Shown here: positions 1-8,577 of the stretch, piece after piece
How positions within the stretch are numbered: position 1 is the stretch's first letter
Layout of the letters: each line of letters starts with the position of its first letter
From: Nocardia rhamnosiphila NBRC 108938
GTDB lineage: Bacteria > Actinomycetota > Actinomycetes > Mycobacteriales > Mycobacteriaceae
DNA: 64,000 bases
Reading direction: 5' to 3'
Assembly (NCBI RefSeq): GCF_000720425.1
Contig: NZ_JOAJ01000001.1
Location: forward strand, 1,550,001-1,614,000
The notes under the pieces: model-generated
What the model was told of the DNA's origin: nothing
The model's database searches: none
Seen by the model: only the letters and a program-made list of their open reading frames with translations
Translations under genes and position numbers: made by a program

Positions 1-664
1 CCGATTCCCGCATGGTGGGGACATGACCGGAGGCCAGGTCCAGATCGTCGACCTGGAGCATGGAATCGATGAAGTACACCAGCGGATACCGGGCGAGATC
101 ATCGATCGTCGCCGGGGCGCCGTGTTCCCGCAGGTATGCGCGCGAACCGTAGAGGCCCAGGCGGTAGTCGGCCAGATGCGTCGCCGTGGCCCGGCGTACC
201 CGCGGTTCGCCGACGACGACCTCCAGGTCGAGCCCGGAGCGCTGTTGCGACGCCCGCCTGGTGGTCGCCACGAGTTCGACCGCGATATCCGGATGCCGCC
301 GGCGCACCGCCGCCGCGGCGGGGGCCGCGATATAGGCGCTGAAGCCGTCGGTTGCCGAGAGCCGGACCTTGCCTGCCAGCACCCGGTTCCCGCCCGCGTC
401 CGCCGCGAGTGATTTCACCGCCGACTCCACCGCCTCGGCCGCGGCCAGGGCATCTCTGCCGAGGTCGGTCAATTCCCAGCCGCCGGTCACCCGCGTGAGC
501 ACCCGCCCGCCGAGGGTCTGCTCCAGTGCGGCGATCCGGCGGGAGATGGTGGTGTGGTTGAGGCCGAGTTGGTCGGCCGCGGTGACGAATCGTCCCGAGC
601 GACCGACGGCCAGCAGGACGAGAAGGTCGTCCGCGCTGGGACGACCCGGAAAGGCCGTGCTCAT
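1..664 (-). CDS. LysR-family transcriptional regulator (partial, C-terminus off window)
   Basis: Reading leftward from the ATG at 664 gives an open frame to the window edge of about 221 codons. It opens MSTAFPGRPSADDLLVLL and continues with a LysR winged helix (FVTAADQLGLNHTTISRRI, residues about 27-45) and then the start of the substrate-binding domain. The gene is divergent from the 3-hydroxybutyrate/acetoacetate genes starting at 806, the usual position of a LysR activator of the neighbouring operon. I infer that it controls that operon, with a ketone-body intermediate as a possible effector. The C-terminal part lies outside the window. Confidence 0.9.
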   Translation of the reverse strand, partial: MSTAFPGRPSADDLLVLLAVGRSGRFVTAADQLGLNHTTISRRIAALEQTLGGRVLTRVTGGWELTDLGRDALAAAEAVESAVKSLAADAGGNRVLAGKVRLSATDGFSAYIAAPAAAAVRRRHPDIAVELVATTRRASQQRSGLDLEVVVGEPRVRRATATHLADYRLGLYGSRAYLREHGAPATIDDLARYPLVYFIDSMLQVDDLDLASGHVPTMRES

Positions 665-685
665 TTCTGCATTTTCGCACATCCG

Positions 686-695
686 TACTGCAGTA
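686..695. promoter_or_regulatory. Small palindrome upstream of the LysR gene, candidate operator
   Basis: A perfect 10-bp palindrome, TACTGCAGTA, lies about 22 bases before the LysR start and within the 141-base gap between the divergent genes. LysR proteins commonly bind interrupted dyads next to their own start. A second inverted pair, CATTGC at 701-706 and GCAATG at 744-749, flanks the middle of the gap. The assignment is inference from position only. Confidence 0.35.
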
Positions 696-805
696 ATGGT
701 CATTGCGGGGCTCTCGGTCTGCACCAATACTCGATGCAGCCAAGCAATGTGGGGCCCGTCACATCACCAGAGGCGATGTGGCCCCGGGCACGAAGGAGAA
801 GTGCG

Positions 806-2206
806 ATGAGGGAGCACAGCGCCGGAGCGGATCCGGCGGTATCGAAGGACGCCGGATCCGGTGGAACGGCCGCCGGCCTGCGGCGCGTGGTGGCCGCGTC
901 GATGGCGGGCACCGTCGTGGAGTGGTACGAATTCTTTCTCTACGGCACCGCCGCGACGCTGGTGTTCAGCAAGGTGTTCTTCGCGGAGGGCACCAGCGAC
1001 CTGGACGCGATCCTCGCCGCGTTCGTCACCTACGCGGTCGGTTTCGCGGCCCGCCCGCTGGGCGGCGTGGTCTTCGGGCACTACGGCGACAAATATGGCC
1101 GCAAGAAACTGCTGCAGTTCAGCCTCATCCTGGTCGGCGCCGCCACCTTCCTGATGGGCTGCCTGCCGACCTTCGGCCAGATCGGTTACTGGGCACCGGC
1201 CCTGCTGGTGGCGCTGCGCTTCATCCAGGGTTTCGCGGTCGGCGGCGAATGGGGTGGCGCGGTACTACTGGTCGCCGAGCACAGTCCGAGTCACCGCCGC
1301 GGCTTCTGGGCGAGCTGGCCGCAGGCCGGCGTGCCCGCGGGCAATCTGCTGGCCACGGTCGTCCTGCTGGTGCTGACCACGACGCTGTCCGACGAGGCGT
1401 TCCTCGGCTGGGGCTGGCGGGTCGCGTTCTGGCTGTCGGCGGTGGTTGTGCTGGTGGGGTACTACATCCGCACGAAAATCACCGACGCGCCCATCTTCGT
1501 CGCCGCACAGCGGGAAGCCGAGGAGATCAAGGCCACCTCGCTGAGCGTCGTCGAGGTGCTGCGCCGTTACCCGCGCGGTGTGCTCACCGCGATGGGACTG
1601 CGGTTCGGCGAGAACATCATGTACTACCTGGTCGTCACGTTCACTATCACCTATCTGAAGGTCGAGGTGCACGCCGACACCTCGGTGATCCTGTGGTGGC
1701 TGCTCGCCGCGCACGCCGTGCACTTCGTGGTCGTTCCACTGGTCGGCAGCCTGTCCGACCGCATCGGTCGCCGTCCCGTCTATATGATCGGCGCGCTGAC
1801 GGCGGCCACCTGGGGCTTCTTCGCCTTCCCGATGATGGACAGCGGTAACAACCTGATCATCGTGTCCGCGATCATCATCGGACTGGTCTTCCATGCCTTC
1901 ATGTACGCCGGGCAGCCCGCGATCATGGCCGAGATGTTCCCGACCCGCATGCGCTATTCCGGTGTATCCCTGGGCTATCAGGTGACCTCGATCGTGGCCG
2001 GATCCCTCGCGCCGATCATCGCGGTCAAGCTGCTCGATACCTACGGGTCCGCGGTGCCGATCGCCTGGTATCTGGCGGGCGCGGCGGCGGTCAGCGCGAT
2101 CGCTGTCCTGGCCGCACGGGAAACGAAGGGGCTCGACCTGGAGAGCGTCGATCGCGCCGATGCCGAGAGCTTGGCCCCGCGTGCCGCCGAGGTGTCCGCG
2201 CGATGA
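806..2206 (+). CDS. MFS transporter, metabolite:H+ symporter (MHS) type
   Basis: This 466-aa integral membrane permease of the MHS subgroup (relatives KgtP, ShiA, ProP) has the signatures EWYEFFLYG near the first helix and GHYGDKYGRKK (MFS motif A) in the first cytoplasmic loop. About twelve hydrophobic segments follow. The ATG at 806 is chosen because AAGGAGAA precedes it by six bases; the frame is open further upstream but that stretch looks non-coding. The stop overlaps the next ATG (ATGA at 2203-2206). It is the first gene of a unit with 3-hydroxybutyrate dehydrogenase and acetoacetyl-CoA synthetase, so uptake of 3-hydroxybutyrate, acetoacetate or a similar small acid is the likely role. 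The substrate is inferred from context. Confidence 0.9.
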   Translation: MREHSAGADPAVSKDAGSGGTAAGLRRVVAASMAGTVVEWYEFFLYGTAATLVFSKVFFAEGTSDLDAILAAFVTYAVGFAARPLGGVVFGHYGDKYGRKKLLQFSLILVGAATFLMGCLPTFGQIGYWAPALLVALRFIQGFAVGGEWGGAVLLVAEHSPSHRRGFWASWPQAGVPAGNLLATVVLLVLTTTLSDEAFLGWGWRVAFWLSAVVVLVGYYIRTKITDAPIFVAAQREAEEIKATSLSVVEVLRRYPRGVLTAMGLRFGENIMYYLVVTFTITYLKVEVHADTSVILWWLLAAHAVHFVVVPLVGSLSDRIGRRPVYMIGALTAATWGFFAFPMMDSGNNLIIVSAIIIGLVFHAFMYAGQPAIMAEMFPTRMRYSGVSLGYQVTSIVAGSLAPIIAVKLLDTYGSAVPIAWYLAGAAAVSAIAVLAARETKGLDLESVDRADAESLAPRAAEVSAR

Positions 2207-2949
2207 CCGATCTGGTGGGACGCAGCGCCCTGGTCACCGGTGGCGCGAGCGGTATCGGCGCGGCATGCGCCCGGGCGCTCGCGGCGCGCGGCGCCACGGT
2301 GACGGTGGCCGATATCGACGCGGCCGGCGCCGCGGCCGTCGCCGGGGAACTCGGTGGCGAGTCGTGGGCGGTCGATCTGCTCGACGTCGCGGCGCTGGAG
2401 GATGTGGACCTCCGCACCGACATCCTGGTGAACAACGCCGGGGTGCAGCACATCTCCCCCATCGACGAGTTCGCGCCGCAGCGGTTCCGCGACCTGCTCA
2501 CGCTGATGGTCGAGGCACCGTTCCTGCTGGTGCGCGCGGCGCTGCCGCATATGTACCGGCAGGGCTGGGGGCGGATCGTCAATATCTCCTCGGTGCACGG
2601 CCTGCGCGCCTCCCCCTACAAGGTCGCCTATGTGACGGCCAAACACGGGCTGGAGGGGTTGTCGAAGGTGACCGCGCTGGAGGGCGGCCCGCACGGCGTG
2701 ACGAGCAACTGCGTCAATCCCGGCTATGTGCGCACTCCCCTGGTCGACGAACAGATCGCGGATCAGGCCGCGGCGCACGGTATCCCCGAACAGGAAGTGC
2801 TGGAAAAGGTTCTGCTTACCGAGAGCGCGATCAAACGCCTCGTCGAGCCGGACGAGGTCGCCGCACTGGTGAGCTGGCTCGCTGCCCCGGAAGCCGGGAT
2901 GGTCACCGGTGCGGCGTACACGATGGACGGCGGCTGGAGCGCGCGATGA
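2203..2949 (+). CDS. 3-hydroxybutyrate dehydrogenase (SDR family)
   Basis: This 248-aa classical short-chain dehydrogenase would oxidise (R)-3-hydroxybutyrate to acetoacetate with NAD. It has the cofactor loop GGASGIG (residues 13-19), NNAGVQHISPIDEF, an active-site YVTAK and the C-terminal ESAIKRLVEPDEVA stretch. The NNAGVQHI and KHGLEGLSK blocks are characteristic of bacterial D-3-hydroxybutyrate dehydrogenases rather than of general SDRs. It is translationally coupled to the MHS permease by an ATGA overlap and followed by acetoacetyl-CoA synthetase, the next enzyme of ketone-body use. Alternative SDR substrates are possible but less likely given the context. Confidence 0.87.
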   Translation: MTDLVGRSALVTGGASGIGAACARALAARGATVTVADIDAAGAAAVAGELGGESWAVDLLDVAALEDVDLRTDILVNNAGVQHISPIDEFAPQRFRDLLTLMVEAPFLLVRAALPHMYRQGWGRIVNISSVHGLRASPYKVAYVTAKHGLEGLSKVTALEGGPHGVTSNCVNPGYVRTPLVDEQIADQAAAHGIPEQEVLEKVLLTESAIKRLVEPDEVAALVSWLAAPEAGMVTGAAYTMDGGWSAR

Positions 2950-2988
2950 GGGCGCGCTCCGGCCGGCCGTCCCGGCAGGAGAAATAGC

Positions 2989-4947
2989 ATGCAACCACTG
3001 TGGGTGCCGACCGAACAGGACATCACCGAGGCCGCCCTCACCGACTTCGCGCGATTCGTCACGCAACGCACGGGTGCGAACACCGCCGACTATCACGCAC
3101 TGTGGCGCTGGTCGGTCGAGGACATCGAGGGGTTCTGGCACGCGCTCTGGGATTATTTCGCCCTCGGGGATATCGCGGGCGAGGTACTGGCGGATGCGCG
3201 GATGCCGGGCGCGCGGTGGTTCCCCGGAACCCGGCTCAACTATGTCGACCAGGTGATCCGCCGGGCGCGCGCCGACCGGCCCGCGATCAGAGCGGTCGGC
3301 GAGGACGCCCCGGTCCGCGATATCTCCTGGGCCGAACTACTCGACCACACCGCCGCTTTCGCCCGGACGCTGCGCACCCTGGGCGTTCGGGCCGGCGACC
3401 GGGTGGCCGGATATCTGCCGAATATCCCGGAAACGATCGTCGCGTTCCTGGCCACCGCGAGTATCGGCGCGGTGTGGAGCGCGTGCGGACAGGACTACTC
3501 GCCGAAAGCCGCGCTGGACCGGCTCGGACAACTCGAACCCACCGTCCTGGTCACCGCCGACGGTTACCGATTCGGCGGCCGGGCGCACGACAAACGCGCC
3601 GATATCGCCGCGTTGCGCGCGGGCCTGGACTCGGTACGCGGCACGGTCGTGATCGAACGTCTCGGGCTCGCGGTGCCGGATGCGATCTCCTGGGACGACG
3701 CGATCGGCGGCGCCGAGACACCGCGGCCGGACCTCGCCACCGAACTCGTGGATTTCGACCATCCGTTGTGGATCGTCTTCTCTTCCGGCACGACCGGCCC
3801 GCCCAAGGGCATCGTGCACGGACACGGGGGTGTAGTGCTGGAACACCTCAAAGCCGTGGCGCTGCAATCCGATATCGGCCCGGACGATACGTTCTTCTGG
3901 TACACCAGCCCGAGCTGGATGATGTGGAATTTCCAGGTCGCGGGCCTGCTGACGGGGGCGACTATCGTCACGTACGAGGGCAGTCCCACCGCGCCGGCCC
4001 CGGACACGCTGTGGCGGATCGCCGCCGATGTCGGCGCCACCATCCTGGGTATCAGCCCGGGTTATGCGCTGGCCTGCATCAAGGCGGGCTCGGTTCCGCG
4101 CGCCGATCACGATCTGTCGGCACTGCGCACCGTCGGCGTGACCGGCTCCGCGCTACCGGCCTCGTCGGCGCGGTGGCTGAGCGAGCACGCCGGCGAACAC
4201 GTCCACGTCTCCTCGATCAGCGGCGGCACCGATGTGGTCTCGGCGTTCCTCGGCGGCGTGCGCACCGTACCGGTATGGCCGGGCGAACTGTCGGCGCCCT
4301 TCCTCGGTGTCGCGTTGGACGCCTACGACCCGGCCGGGCAGCCGGTGCGGGGCGAGGTGGGCGAACTCGTGATCACCGCGCCGATGCCGTCGATGCCGGT
4401 CCGCTTCTGGCGCGACGAGGACGGTACCCGGTATCGCGACGCGTATTTCGACACCTTCCCCGGTGTCTGGCGGCACGGCGACTGGATCACCGTGACCGAG
4501 CGCCACAGTGTCGTCGTGCACGGCCGCTCCGATTCCACCCTCAACCGGCACGGTATCCGGATGGGCAGCGCCGATATCTACCAGGCGGTCGAACGGTTGC
4601 CGGATATCGCCGAGGCACTGGTGATCGGTGTCGAACAACCCGACGGCGGCTACTGGATGCCGCTGTTCGTGGTCCCGGCGCCCGGCGCCGAACTCACCGA
4701 GGAGCTCCAGGCGCTCATCGCCACCACGATCCGCACCGAGGTCTCGCCCCGGCACGTGCCGGACGAGATCATTCCCGCTCCCGGCATCCCGCACACCCGC
4801 ACCGGCAAGAAACTGGAGGTACCGATCAAGAAACTGTTCCAGGGCGCCGACCCGGACGGCATCGTGGACCGCAACGCGGTGGACCGTCCGGAGCTGTTCG
4901 ACTGGTACCGCACGATCCGGCCGGGCGGTGGCCGCGCCCAGAGGTGA
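2989..4947 (+). CDS. Acetoacetyl-CoA synthetase
   Basis: This 652-aa adenylate-forming ligase of the acetyl-CoA synthetase superfamily activates acetoacetate to acetoacetyl-CoA using ATP. The N-terminus (MQPLWVPTEQDI) and the conserved block with FWHALWDYF are typical of acetoacetate-CoA ligases. The P-loop-like motif SSGTTGPPKGIVH begins at residue 265, and the C-terminal catalytic lysine region reads HTRTGKKLEVPIKKL. Length matches the family. It starts 39 bases after the dehydrogenase with a GGCAGGAGAA ribosome-binding site. Permease, dehydrogenase and synthetase would feed 3-hydroxybutyrate into acetoacetyl-CoA; the thiolase needed for cleavage is not in this unit. Confidence 0.93.
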   Translation: MQPLWVPTEQDITEAALTDFARFVTQRTGANTADYHALWRWSVEDIEGFWHALWDYFALGDIAGEVLADARMPGARWFPGTRLNYVDQVIRRARADRPAIRAVGEDAPVRDISWAELLDHTAAFARTLRTLGVRAGDRVAGYLPNIPETIVAFLATASIGAVWSACGQDYSPKAALDRLGQLEPTVLVTADGYRFGGRAHDKRADIAALRAGLDSVRGTVVIERLGLAVPDAISWDDAIGGAETPRPDLATELVDFDHPLWIVFSSGTTGPPKGIVHGHGGVVLEHLKAVALQSDIGPDDTFFWYTSPSWMMWNFQVAGLLTGATIVTYEGSPTAPAPDTLWRIAADVGATILGISPGYALACIKAGSVPRADHDLSALRTVGVTGSALPASSARWLSEHAGEHVHVSSISGGTDVVSAFLGGVRTVPVWPGELSAPFLGVALDAYDPAGQPVRGEVGELVITAPMPSMPVRFWRDEDGTRYRDAYFDTFPGVWRHGDWITVTERHSVVVHGRSDSTLNRHGIRMGSADIYQAVERLPDIAEALVIGVEQPDGGYWMPLFVVPAPGAELTEELQALIATTIRTEVSPRHVPDEIIPAPGIPHTRTGKKLEVPIKKLFQGADPDGIVDRNAVDRPELFDWYRTIRPGGGRAQR

Positions 4948-5017
4948 GCTGCCGGTTTCCCGCGTCGTTCCGCGGGTAAGGCGTGCGCACGGGGGCCTGA
5001 ACAGGCAGGAGGCAGTC

Positions 5018-5236
5018 TTGAGCAAGAAATCCTTCCGCACCGGCGACAAAGTCGAATGGAACAGCCACGGCAGCACCGCCGAAGGCGAGGTGGAAGAGGT
5101 CATCACCTCCGATACGGAGGCGGCCGGCCGCACGGTGCGCGCCTCCGACGAGGACCCACAGTACCGGGTGCGCAGCGCAAAGAGCGGCCGCGACGCCGTG
5201 CACAAACCCGACGCTCTTCGCCCCCGGGGCGACTGA
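5018..5236 (+). CDS. Small DUF2945-family (HVA1-like) protein
   Basis: This 72-aa protein begins at TTG 5018, chosen because CAGGAGG ends six bases upstream and the conserved sequence (SFRTGDKVEWNSHGSTAEG) begins directly after it. The pattern of a short Tudor-like barrel, ending in a basic KSGRDAVHKPDALR segment, matches small DUF2945 proteins common in soil actinobacteria. Function is unknown. It is followed after 17 bases by a DUF3140 gene, and the two families are often adjacent, so they are probably co-transcribed. Confidence 0.8.
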   Translation: MSKKSFRTGDKVEWNSHGSTAEGEVEEVITSDTEAAGRTVRASDEDPQYRVRSAKSGRDAVHKPDALRPRGD

Positions 5237-5253
5237 TACCGGAGGTGGCGGTC

Positions 5254-5595
5254 GTGTCGGACGACAACGAGAAAACTCGCGCGCAGTTCGGCGACGCCGT
5301 CAATATGACGGCCGCGGAACTACGGCGGTGGCTCGATACCGACGAGTCGAAATCGGTCGGGCAGAAGCCGTCCGGGGGCGGCGAATCGACCGGGCATTCC
5401 AGTGGGCGTCGCATCGTCGAACTGCTCGAGAAGAAGACGAAGGATCTCACCGCCGACGACTATGCCCATATGCGCAAGGTCGTCGGATACGCGCACCGTC
5501 ACCTAGAACAACGCCCCGCCGGCGACACCGGGCACAGCAGGTGGCGGTATTCACTGATGAATTGGGGCCACGATCCGGAAAAGGCCGCCGGGTAG
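5254..5595 (+). CDS. DUF3140-family protein
   Basis: This 113-aa soluble protein starts at GTG 5254 behind GGAGGTGG. The sequence contains NMTAAELRRWLDTDESKSVG, then SSGRRIVELLEKK and DDYAHMRKVVGYAHRHLEQR, the layout of DUF3140 proteins, and ends with a SRWRYSLMNWGHDP tail. It may bind DNA or nucleic acid, but no function is established. It lies behind the DUF2945 gene and before a strong hairpin, so the two form a short operon. Confidence 0.8.
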   Translation: MSDDNEKTRAQFGDAVNMTAAELRRWLDTDESKSVGQKPSGGGESTGHSSGRRIVELLEKKTKDLTADDYAHMRKVVGYAHRHLEQRPAGDTGHSRWRYSLMNWGHDPEKAAG

Positions 5596-5610
5596 GGCCC
5601 GCGGAGCCGT

Positions 5611-5641
5611 CGCGGTGGAGGCGTGAACACGCCCCACCGCG
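5611..5641. terminator. Hairpin terminator between convergent genes
   Basis: The arms CGCGGTGGAGGCGTG and CACGCCCCACCGCG pair with a two-base loop and one unpaired base. It lies 16 bases past the DUF3140 stop and before the convergent YceI stop. It has no T-run, as is usual for GC-rich actinobacterial terminators, and could serve both strands. Confidence 0.7.
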
Positions 5642-5671
5642 CTCTGCTCGCGCCCTCCGGGCCGGCGGTGG

Positions 5672-6241
5672 TCAGTTCGCCGCGGCATCCTGTTTGATCG
5701 CCGAGACCTCGAATTCCAGGACGACCTTGTCGGCGACCAGCACGCCGCCGGTTTCCAGCGCCGCGTTCCAGGTGATGCCGAAATCCTTGCGGTTGATGGT
5801 GGCCGAACCTTCGAAACCGACCCGGACATTGCCGAACGGGTCGGTGGCCTGGCCTTCGAACGTGAAGGGGACGGTCACGGACCGGGTGATGCCCTTGATG
5901 GTGAGGTCGCCGGTGACGTCGAACGCGTCCGGACCGGTCGGCGTGATCGCCGTGGAGCGAAAGGTGATCTCGGGGTATTCGTCCAGGCCCAGGAAGTCGA
6001 GCCCGCGCAGATGCTTGTCGCGGTCGGCATTGCGGGTGTCGATGCTGGCCACCTGGATCGTCACCTCCCCGGAGGAGTTGGCCGGGTTGTCGCCGTCGAA
6101 GTACGCGCTGCCGGTGAATTCGTTGAACGCGCCGCGCACTTTGGTCACCATCGCGTGCCTGGTGACGAAACCGACCCGGGTGTGGGTCGGGTCCAGTACG
6201 TAGGTTCCGCTCAGCTCGTTCACGTTCGTCGCGGTCGTCAT
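5672..6241 (-). CDS. YceI-family protein
   Basis: This 189-aa lipocalin-fold protein of the YceI family binds long isoprenoid or amide lipids in characterised members. It opens LSGTYVLDPTHTRVGFVTRH and carries the internal DGDNPANSSGEVTIQVASID and LRGLDFLGLDEYPEITFRST blocks typical of the family. No signal peptide is visible, so it is probably cytoplasmic, as in many actinobacterial YceI proteins. It is divergent from a MarR regulator across 86 bases holding an inverted repeat, suggesting joint control. Confidence 0.92.
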   Translation of the reverse strand: MTTATNVNELSGTYVLDPTHTRVGFVTRHAMVTKVRGAFNEFTGSAYFDGDNPANSSGEVTIQVASIDTRNADRDKHLRGLDFLGLDEYPEITFRSTAITPTGPDAFDVTGDLTIKGITRSVTVPFTFEGQATDPFGNVRVGFEGSATINRKDFGITWNAALETGGVLVADKVVLEFEVSAIKQDAAAN

Positions 6242-6260
6242 CCTGTGCCTCCGAGTGCTT

Positions 6261-6307
6261 GTTGATGTGTCATATAAAGCCTGCGCCGCAATTGGTGATA
6301 TGTCAAC
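6261..6307. promoter_or_regulatory. Inverted repeat in YceI/MarR intergenic gap, candidate MarR operator
   Basis: GTTGATGTGTCATA at 6261-6274 and GGTGATATGTCAAC at 6294-6307 form an imperfect inverted pair separated by 19 bases. The arms share GTTGA..T.TCA when one is reverse-complemented. The pair lies between the two divergent starts (6241 and 6328), where a MarR autorepressor would act. The function is inferred. Confidence 0.5.
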
Positions 6308-6327
6308 TACTAGGTTACGCTGGACAT

Positions 6328-6798
6328 ATGACCGAGACGCGATGGCTCGACGAGCGCGAGCGCCGGGCCTGGCGGGGCTACCTGACGATGCACGCCCGGT
6401 TGGTCGCCCGCCTGCACCGGCAGCTACAACAGGACTCCGGCCTGTCGCTGGCCGATTTCGACGTACTCGTCCAGCTCACCGACCGGCCCGAGCCGCGGAT
6501 GCGGGTGGGGGAACTGGGGCAGGCCCTGCAATGGGAGAAGAGCCGGCTGTCCCACCACCTGGGCCGGATGCAGGGACGCGGGCTGGTGCTGCGCGAAGAC
6601 TGTCCGGACGACGCCCGCGGCGCTTACATCGTGCTCACCGAGCAGGGCCGCGCCGCGATCGAACAGGCCGCGCCGAGACATGTCGACACCGTGCGCGAGC
6701 TGGTCTTCGACGCACTCACCGACGACCAGGTGGACGCTCTGGCCTCGATCGCCGGCCGCATCCTCGGCAGACTCGACGACACGGACCAGAGCAGATGA
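6328..6798 (+). CDS. MarR-family transcriptional regulator
   Basis: This 156-aa dimeric winged-helix regulator starts at the ATG at 6328, where the conserved helix (WLDERERRAWRGYLTMHARL) begins. The DNA-binding core reads MRVGELGQALQWEKSRLSHHLGRMQGRGL, followed by the wing RGAYIVLTEQGRAAI. The frame is open upstream from 6259 but that part overlaps the presumed operator. It is divergent from YceI and is likely its repressor. Confidence 0.92.
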   Translation: MTETRWLDERERRAWRGYLTMHARLVARLHRQLQQDSGLSLADFDVLVQLTDRPEPRMRVGELGQALQWEKSRLSHHLGRMQGRGLVLREDCPDDARGAYIVLTEQGRAAIEQAAPRHVDTVRELVFDALTDDQVDALASIAGRILGRLDDTDQSR

Positions 6799-7067
6799 TC
6801 CCGCCGGCAGGGCGCACTCACCCCTCCCGGTAGGCAGGGCGCTCGACGCATCGCCTCGCGTCGTCCGCCGGGCACGGCAGCCGCTGCCGTCAGAATCGCC
6901 CGGGCCCCACCCAGGCCGATATCACCCGCGGGTTCCTCTGGATGGGCTGCCCGCCGAATGCGCACGAATCATCCACTCGGCGGCCGGAACTCGCCCCGCG
7001 CACGAGCCTCCGCCGCTGTGCAGACCTCCTCCGTCCTGCGTCGCCGTTCGGCACCCGGGTCCGCGAC

Positions 7068-8066
7068 TCACCTGCCGCGGCGCAGGACCTCGGAGGGGGT
7101 GCGTCCGTAACAGCGGTAGTAGGCGGCGGCGAAGCGCCCCGGGTGGGCGAAGCCCCACGTACGGGCGATGGAGGCGACGGTCTGTCCGTCCCCGGGGACC
7201 GCCGCGAGGAGTTGTTCGTGCGCACCCGCCAGCCGTAGCCGCTGCAGGTAGCGCAGCGGGGTGGTGCCGAGGTGGCGACGGAAGGCCAGCTGCAGGGCCC
7301 GCGGGGTGACGAACGCCGCCGCCGCGACCGCGGCGACGGTGATGTCCTCGTGCACATGCGATTCCAGGTAGGCGATGGCGCGGCGCACCACGCCGGGGTG
7401 GGCGTCGCGGCGGTCGGCTGCGCCCGGTGCGGTGACCGCGGTGGTGGGCACGGTCGCCAGTACGGTCGCGGCCAGATAGTCGGTGGCGGTGGCGACCAGC
7501 AGTGGATTGCCCGCGGTGGCGGGGTCGGCGGCGAGATGCTTCATATGCGTGACCGCCTCGGTGAGCCGGCGGGCGGCGGCCGGGGTACGCGGCCCCGGCG
7601 CGGTGATCCGCACCGGCGCCCCACCCGCGCCGGCGGCCACGCGGTCCAGCAGTGCCGAATCGAACAGCGTGAGGTCGTAGCGGCCGGCGCGGATGATTCC
7701 CGAAGTCGGGAGTTCGTTCGCACCGAGCAGCCCGACCCGGCCGGGCGTGAGGTTCTCGGTTCCGTCGCCGGGAGCGCTGTGCTCGATCACCCCGGCGTGC
7801 ACGCTCGCCACGCACAGCGTGCCTGTCTGCTCGATGCCGTAGGAGAGGTCGAACCCCAGAGCGATCCGGTCCAGGGTGACGGCGCCGAGCACATCGCGGC
7901 GCAGGCCCACCGAGGTGTGCCGGGGACCGGTATGACCGATCACCACCCCGGGGTATGCGGTACGAAGGAATGCCTCGATCTCACCGAGGTCTTCGCTGTG
8001 GAACACCGGATAGCGCACCGCCTCGAAATTTCTTGGGACCCTCGGCCGGTTCGGCGGCCGGAACAC
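7068..8066 (-). CDS. AraC-family transcriptional regulator
   Basis: The C-terminal AraC DNA-binding domain is clear: HPGVVRRAIAYLESHVHEDI, AFVTPRALQLAFRRHLGTTP and SIARTWGFAHPGRFAAAYYR. An N-terminal AraC_binding_2-like region begins about VRYPVFHSEDLGEIEAFL. The start is uncertain. The frame is open to GTG 8222, but the 5' extension is low-complexity and Arg/Pro-rich; GTG 8066 is used here and GTG 8018 is also possible. No ribosome-binding site decides. The effector is unknown and no clear target operon adjoins it. Confidence 0.82.
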   Translation of the reverse strand: MFRPPNRPRVPRNFEAVRYPVFHSEDLGEIEAFLRTAYPGVVIGHTGPRHTSVGLRRDVLGAVTLDRIALGFDLSYGIEQTGTLCVASVHAGVIEHSAPGDGTENLTPGRVGLLGANELPTSGIIRAGRYDLTLFDSALLDRVAAGAGGAPVRITAPGPRTPAAARRLTEAVTHMKHLAADPATAGNPLLVATATDYLAATVLATVPTTAVTAPGAADRRDAHPGVVRRAIAYLESHVHEDITVAAVAAAAFVTPRALQLAFRRHLGTTPLRYLQRLRLAGAHEQLLAAVPGDGQTVASIARTWGFAHPGRFAAAYYRCYGRTPSEVLRRGR

Positions 8067-8240
8067 TGCGCTCTCGGAGAGGGACTCGGGTAACGGACTC
8101 GGGGTAATCGGGTATGCGGATTCGATCGGGCACCGGCCGCCCGGTGGCCGGACGCTCCCGCGGCGCCGGGCACCGGACGGCCCGAAGCGCCGGCATGCGG
8201 ATCTCGCCGCGGCCGGCCCCACCTTCGGGACAACCGCGGC

Positions 8241-8441
8241 TCAGGCGGCCCTGCGGGGGCGGGGCATCGAGACGCCGTCCATGATCTCGGTCCACCAGCC
8301 CTGCAGCGGGCTGGGGTCGGGCCATTGCACGTCAACGGCGCCCTGGACGACCCGAGCAGGTGACGAGTCGCCGGTGGTGACGGACCCGGTGGTCCCGGAA
8401 GCGGCAGCAGTAGTGGTTGTCACAACATTCCTGGCCGACAT
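8241..8441 (-). CDS. Hypothetical 66-aa protein
   Basis: The ORF starts at ATG 8441 behind an AGGAG placed eight bases upstream. The N-terminal half is Thr/Ala/Ser-rich (MSARNVVTTTTAAASG) and the C-terminal half is rich in Trp and Pro (VQWPDPSPLQGWWTEIMDG), ending PRPRRAA. It has no cysteine and no membrane segment. I recognise no family. It lies between the hsp20 terminator and the AraC gene on the same strand. The good ribosome-binding site supports a real gene; a peptide-precursor role cannot be shown. Confidence 0.5.
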   Translation of the reverse strand: MSARNVVTTTTAAASGTTGSVTTGDSSPARVVQGAVDVQWPDPSPLQGWWTEIMDGVSMPRPRRAA

Positions 8442-8462
8442 GTGGGTGACTCCTGGTTGCGG

Positions 8463-8494
8463 GGCCGGGCCCGGCACATGCGCCGGGCCCGGCC
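8463..8494. terminator. Strong GC hairpin downstream of hsp20
   Basis: Perfect 13-base arms GGCCGGGCCCGGC and GCCGGGCCCGGCC enclose a six-base loop. Lying past the hsp20 stop on the minus strand and before the 66-aa ORF start, it most likely ends the hsp20 transcript. Confidence 0.75.
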
Positions 8495-8577
8495 GCCGGA
8501 GGGAGTAGGACAGTTCGGATACGCGACGCCGGCCGGATCCTCTCGCGCTCATCGGCACGGATGCTCCGGCCGGACCG

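Noticed and set aside
8067..8222. N-terminal extension of the AraC gene
   Set aside because: Frame is open, but the residues are low-complexity Arg/Pro/Ser and not part of the AraC-binding domain; an internal start is more likely.
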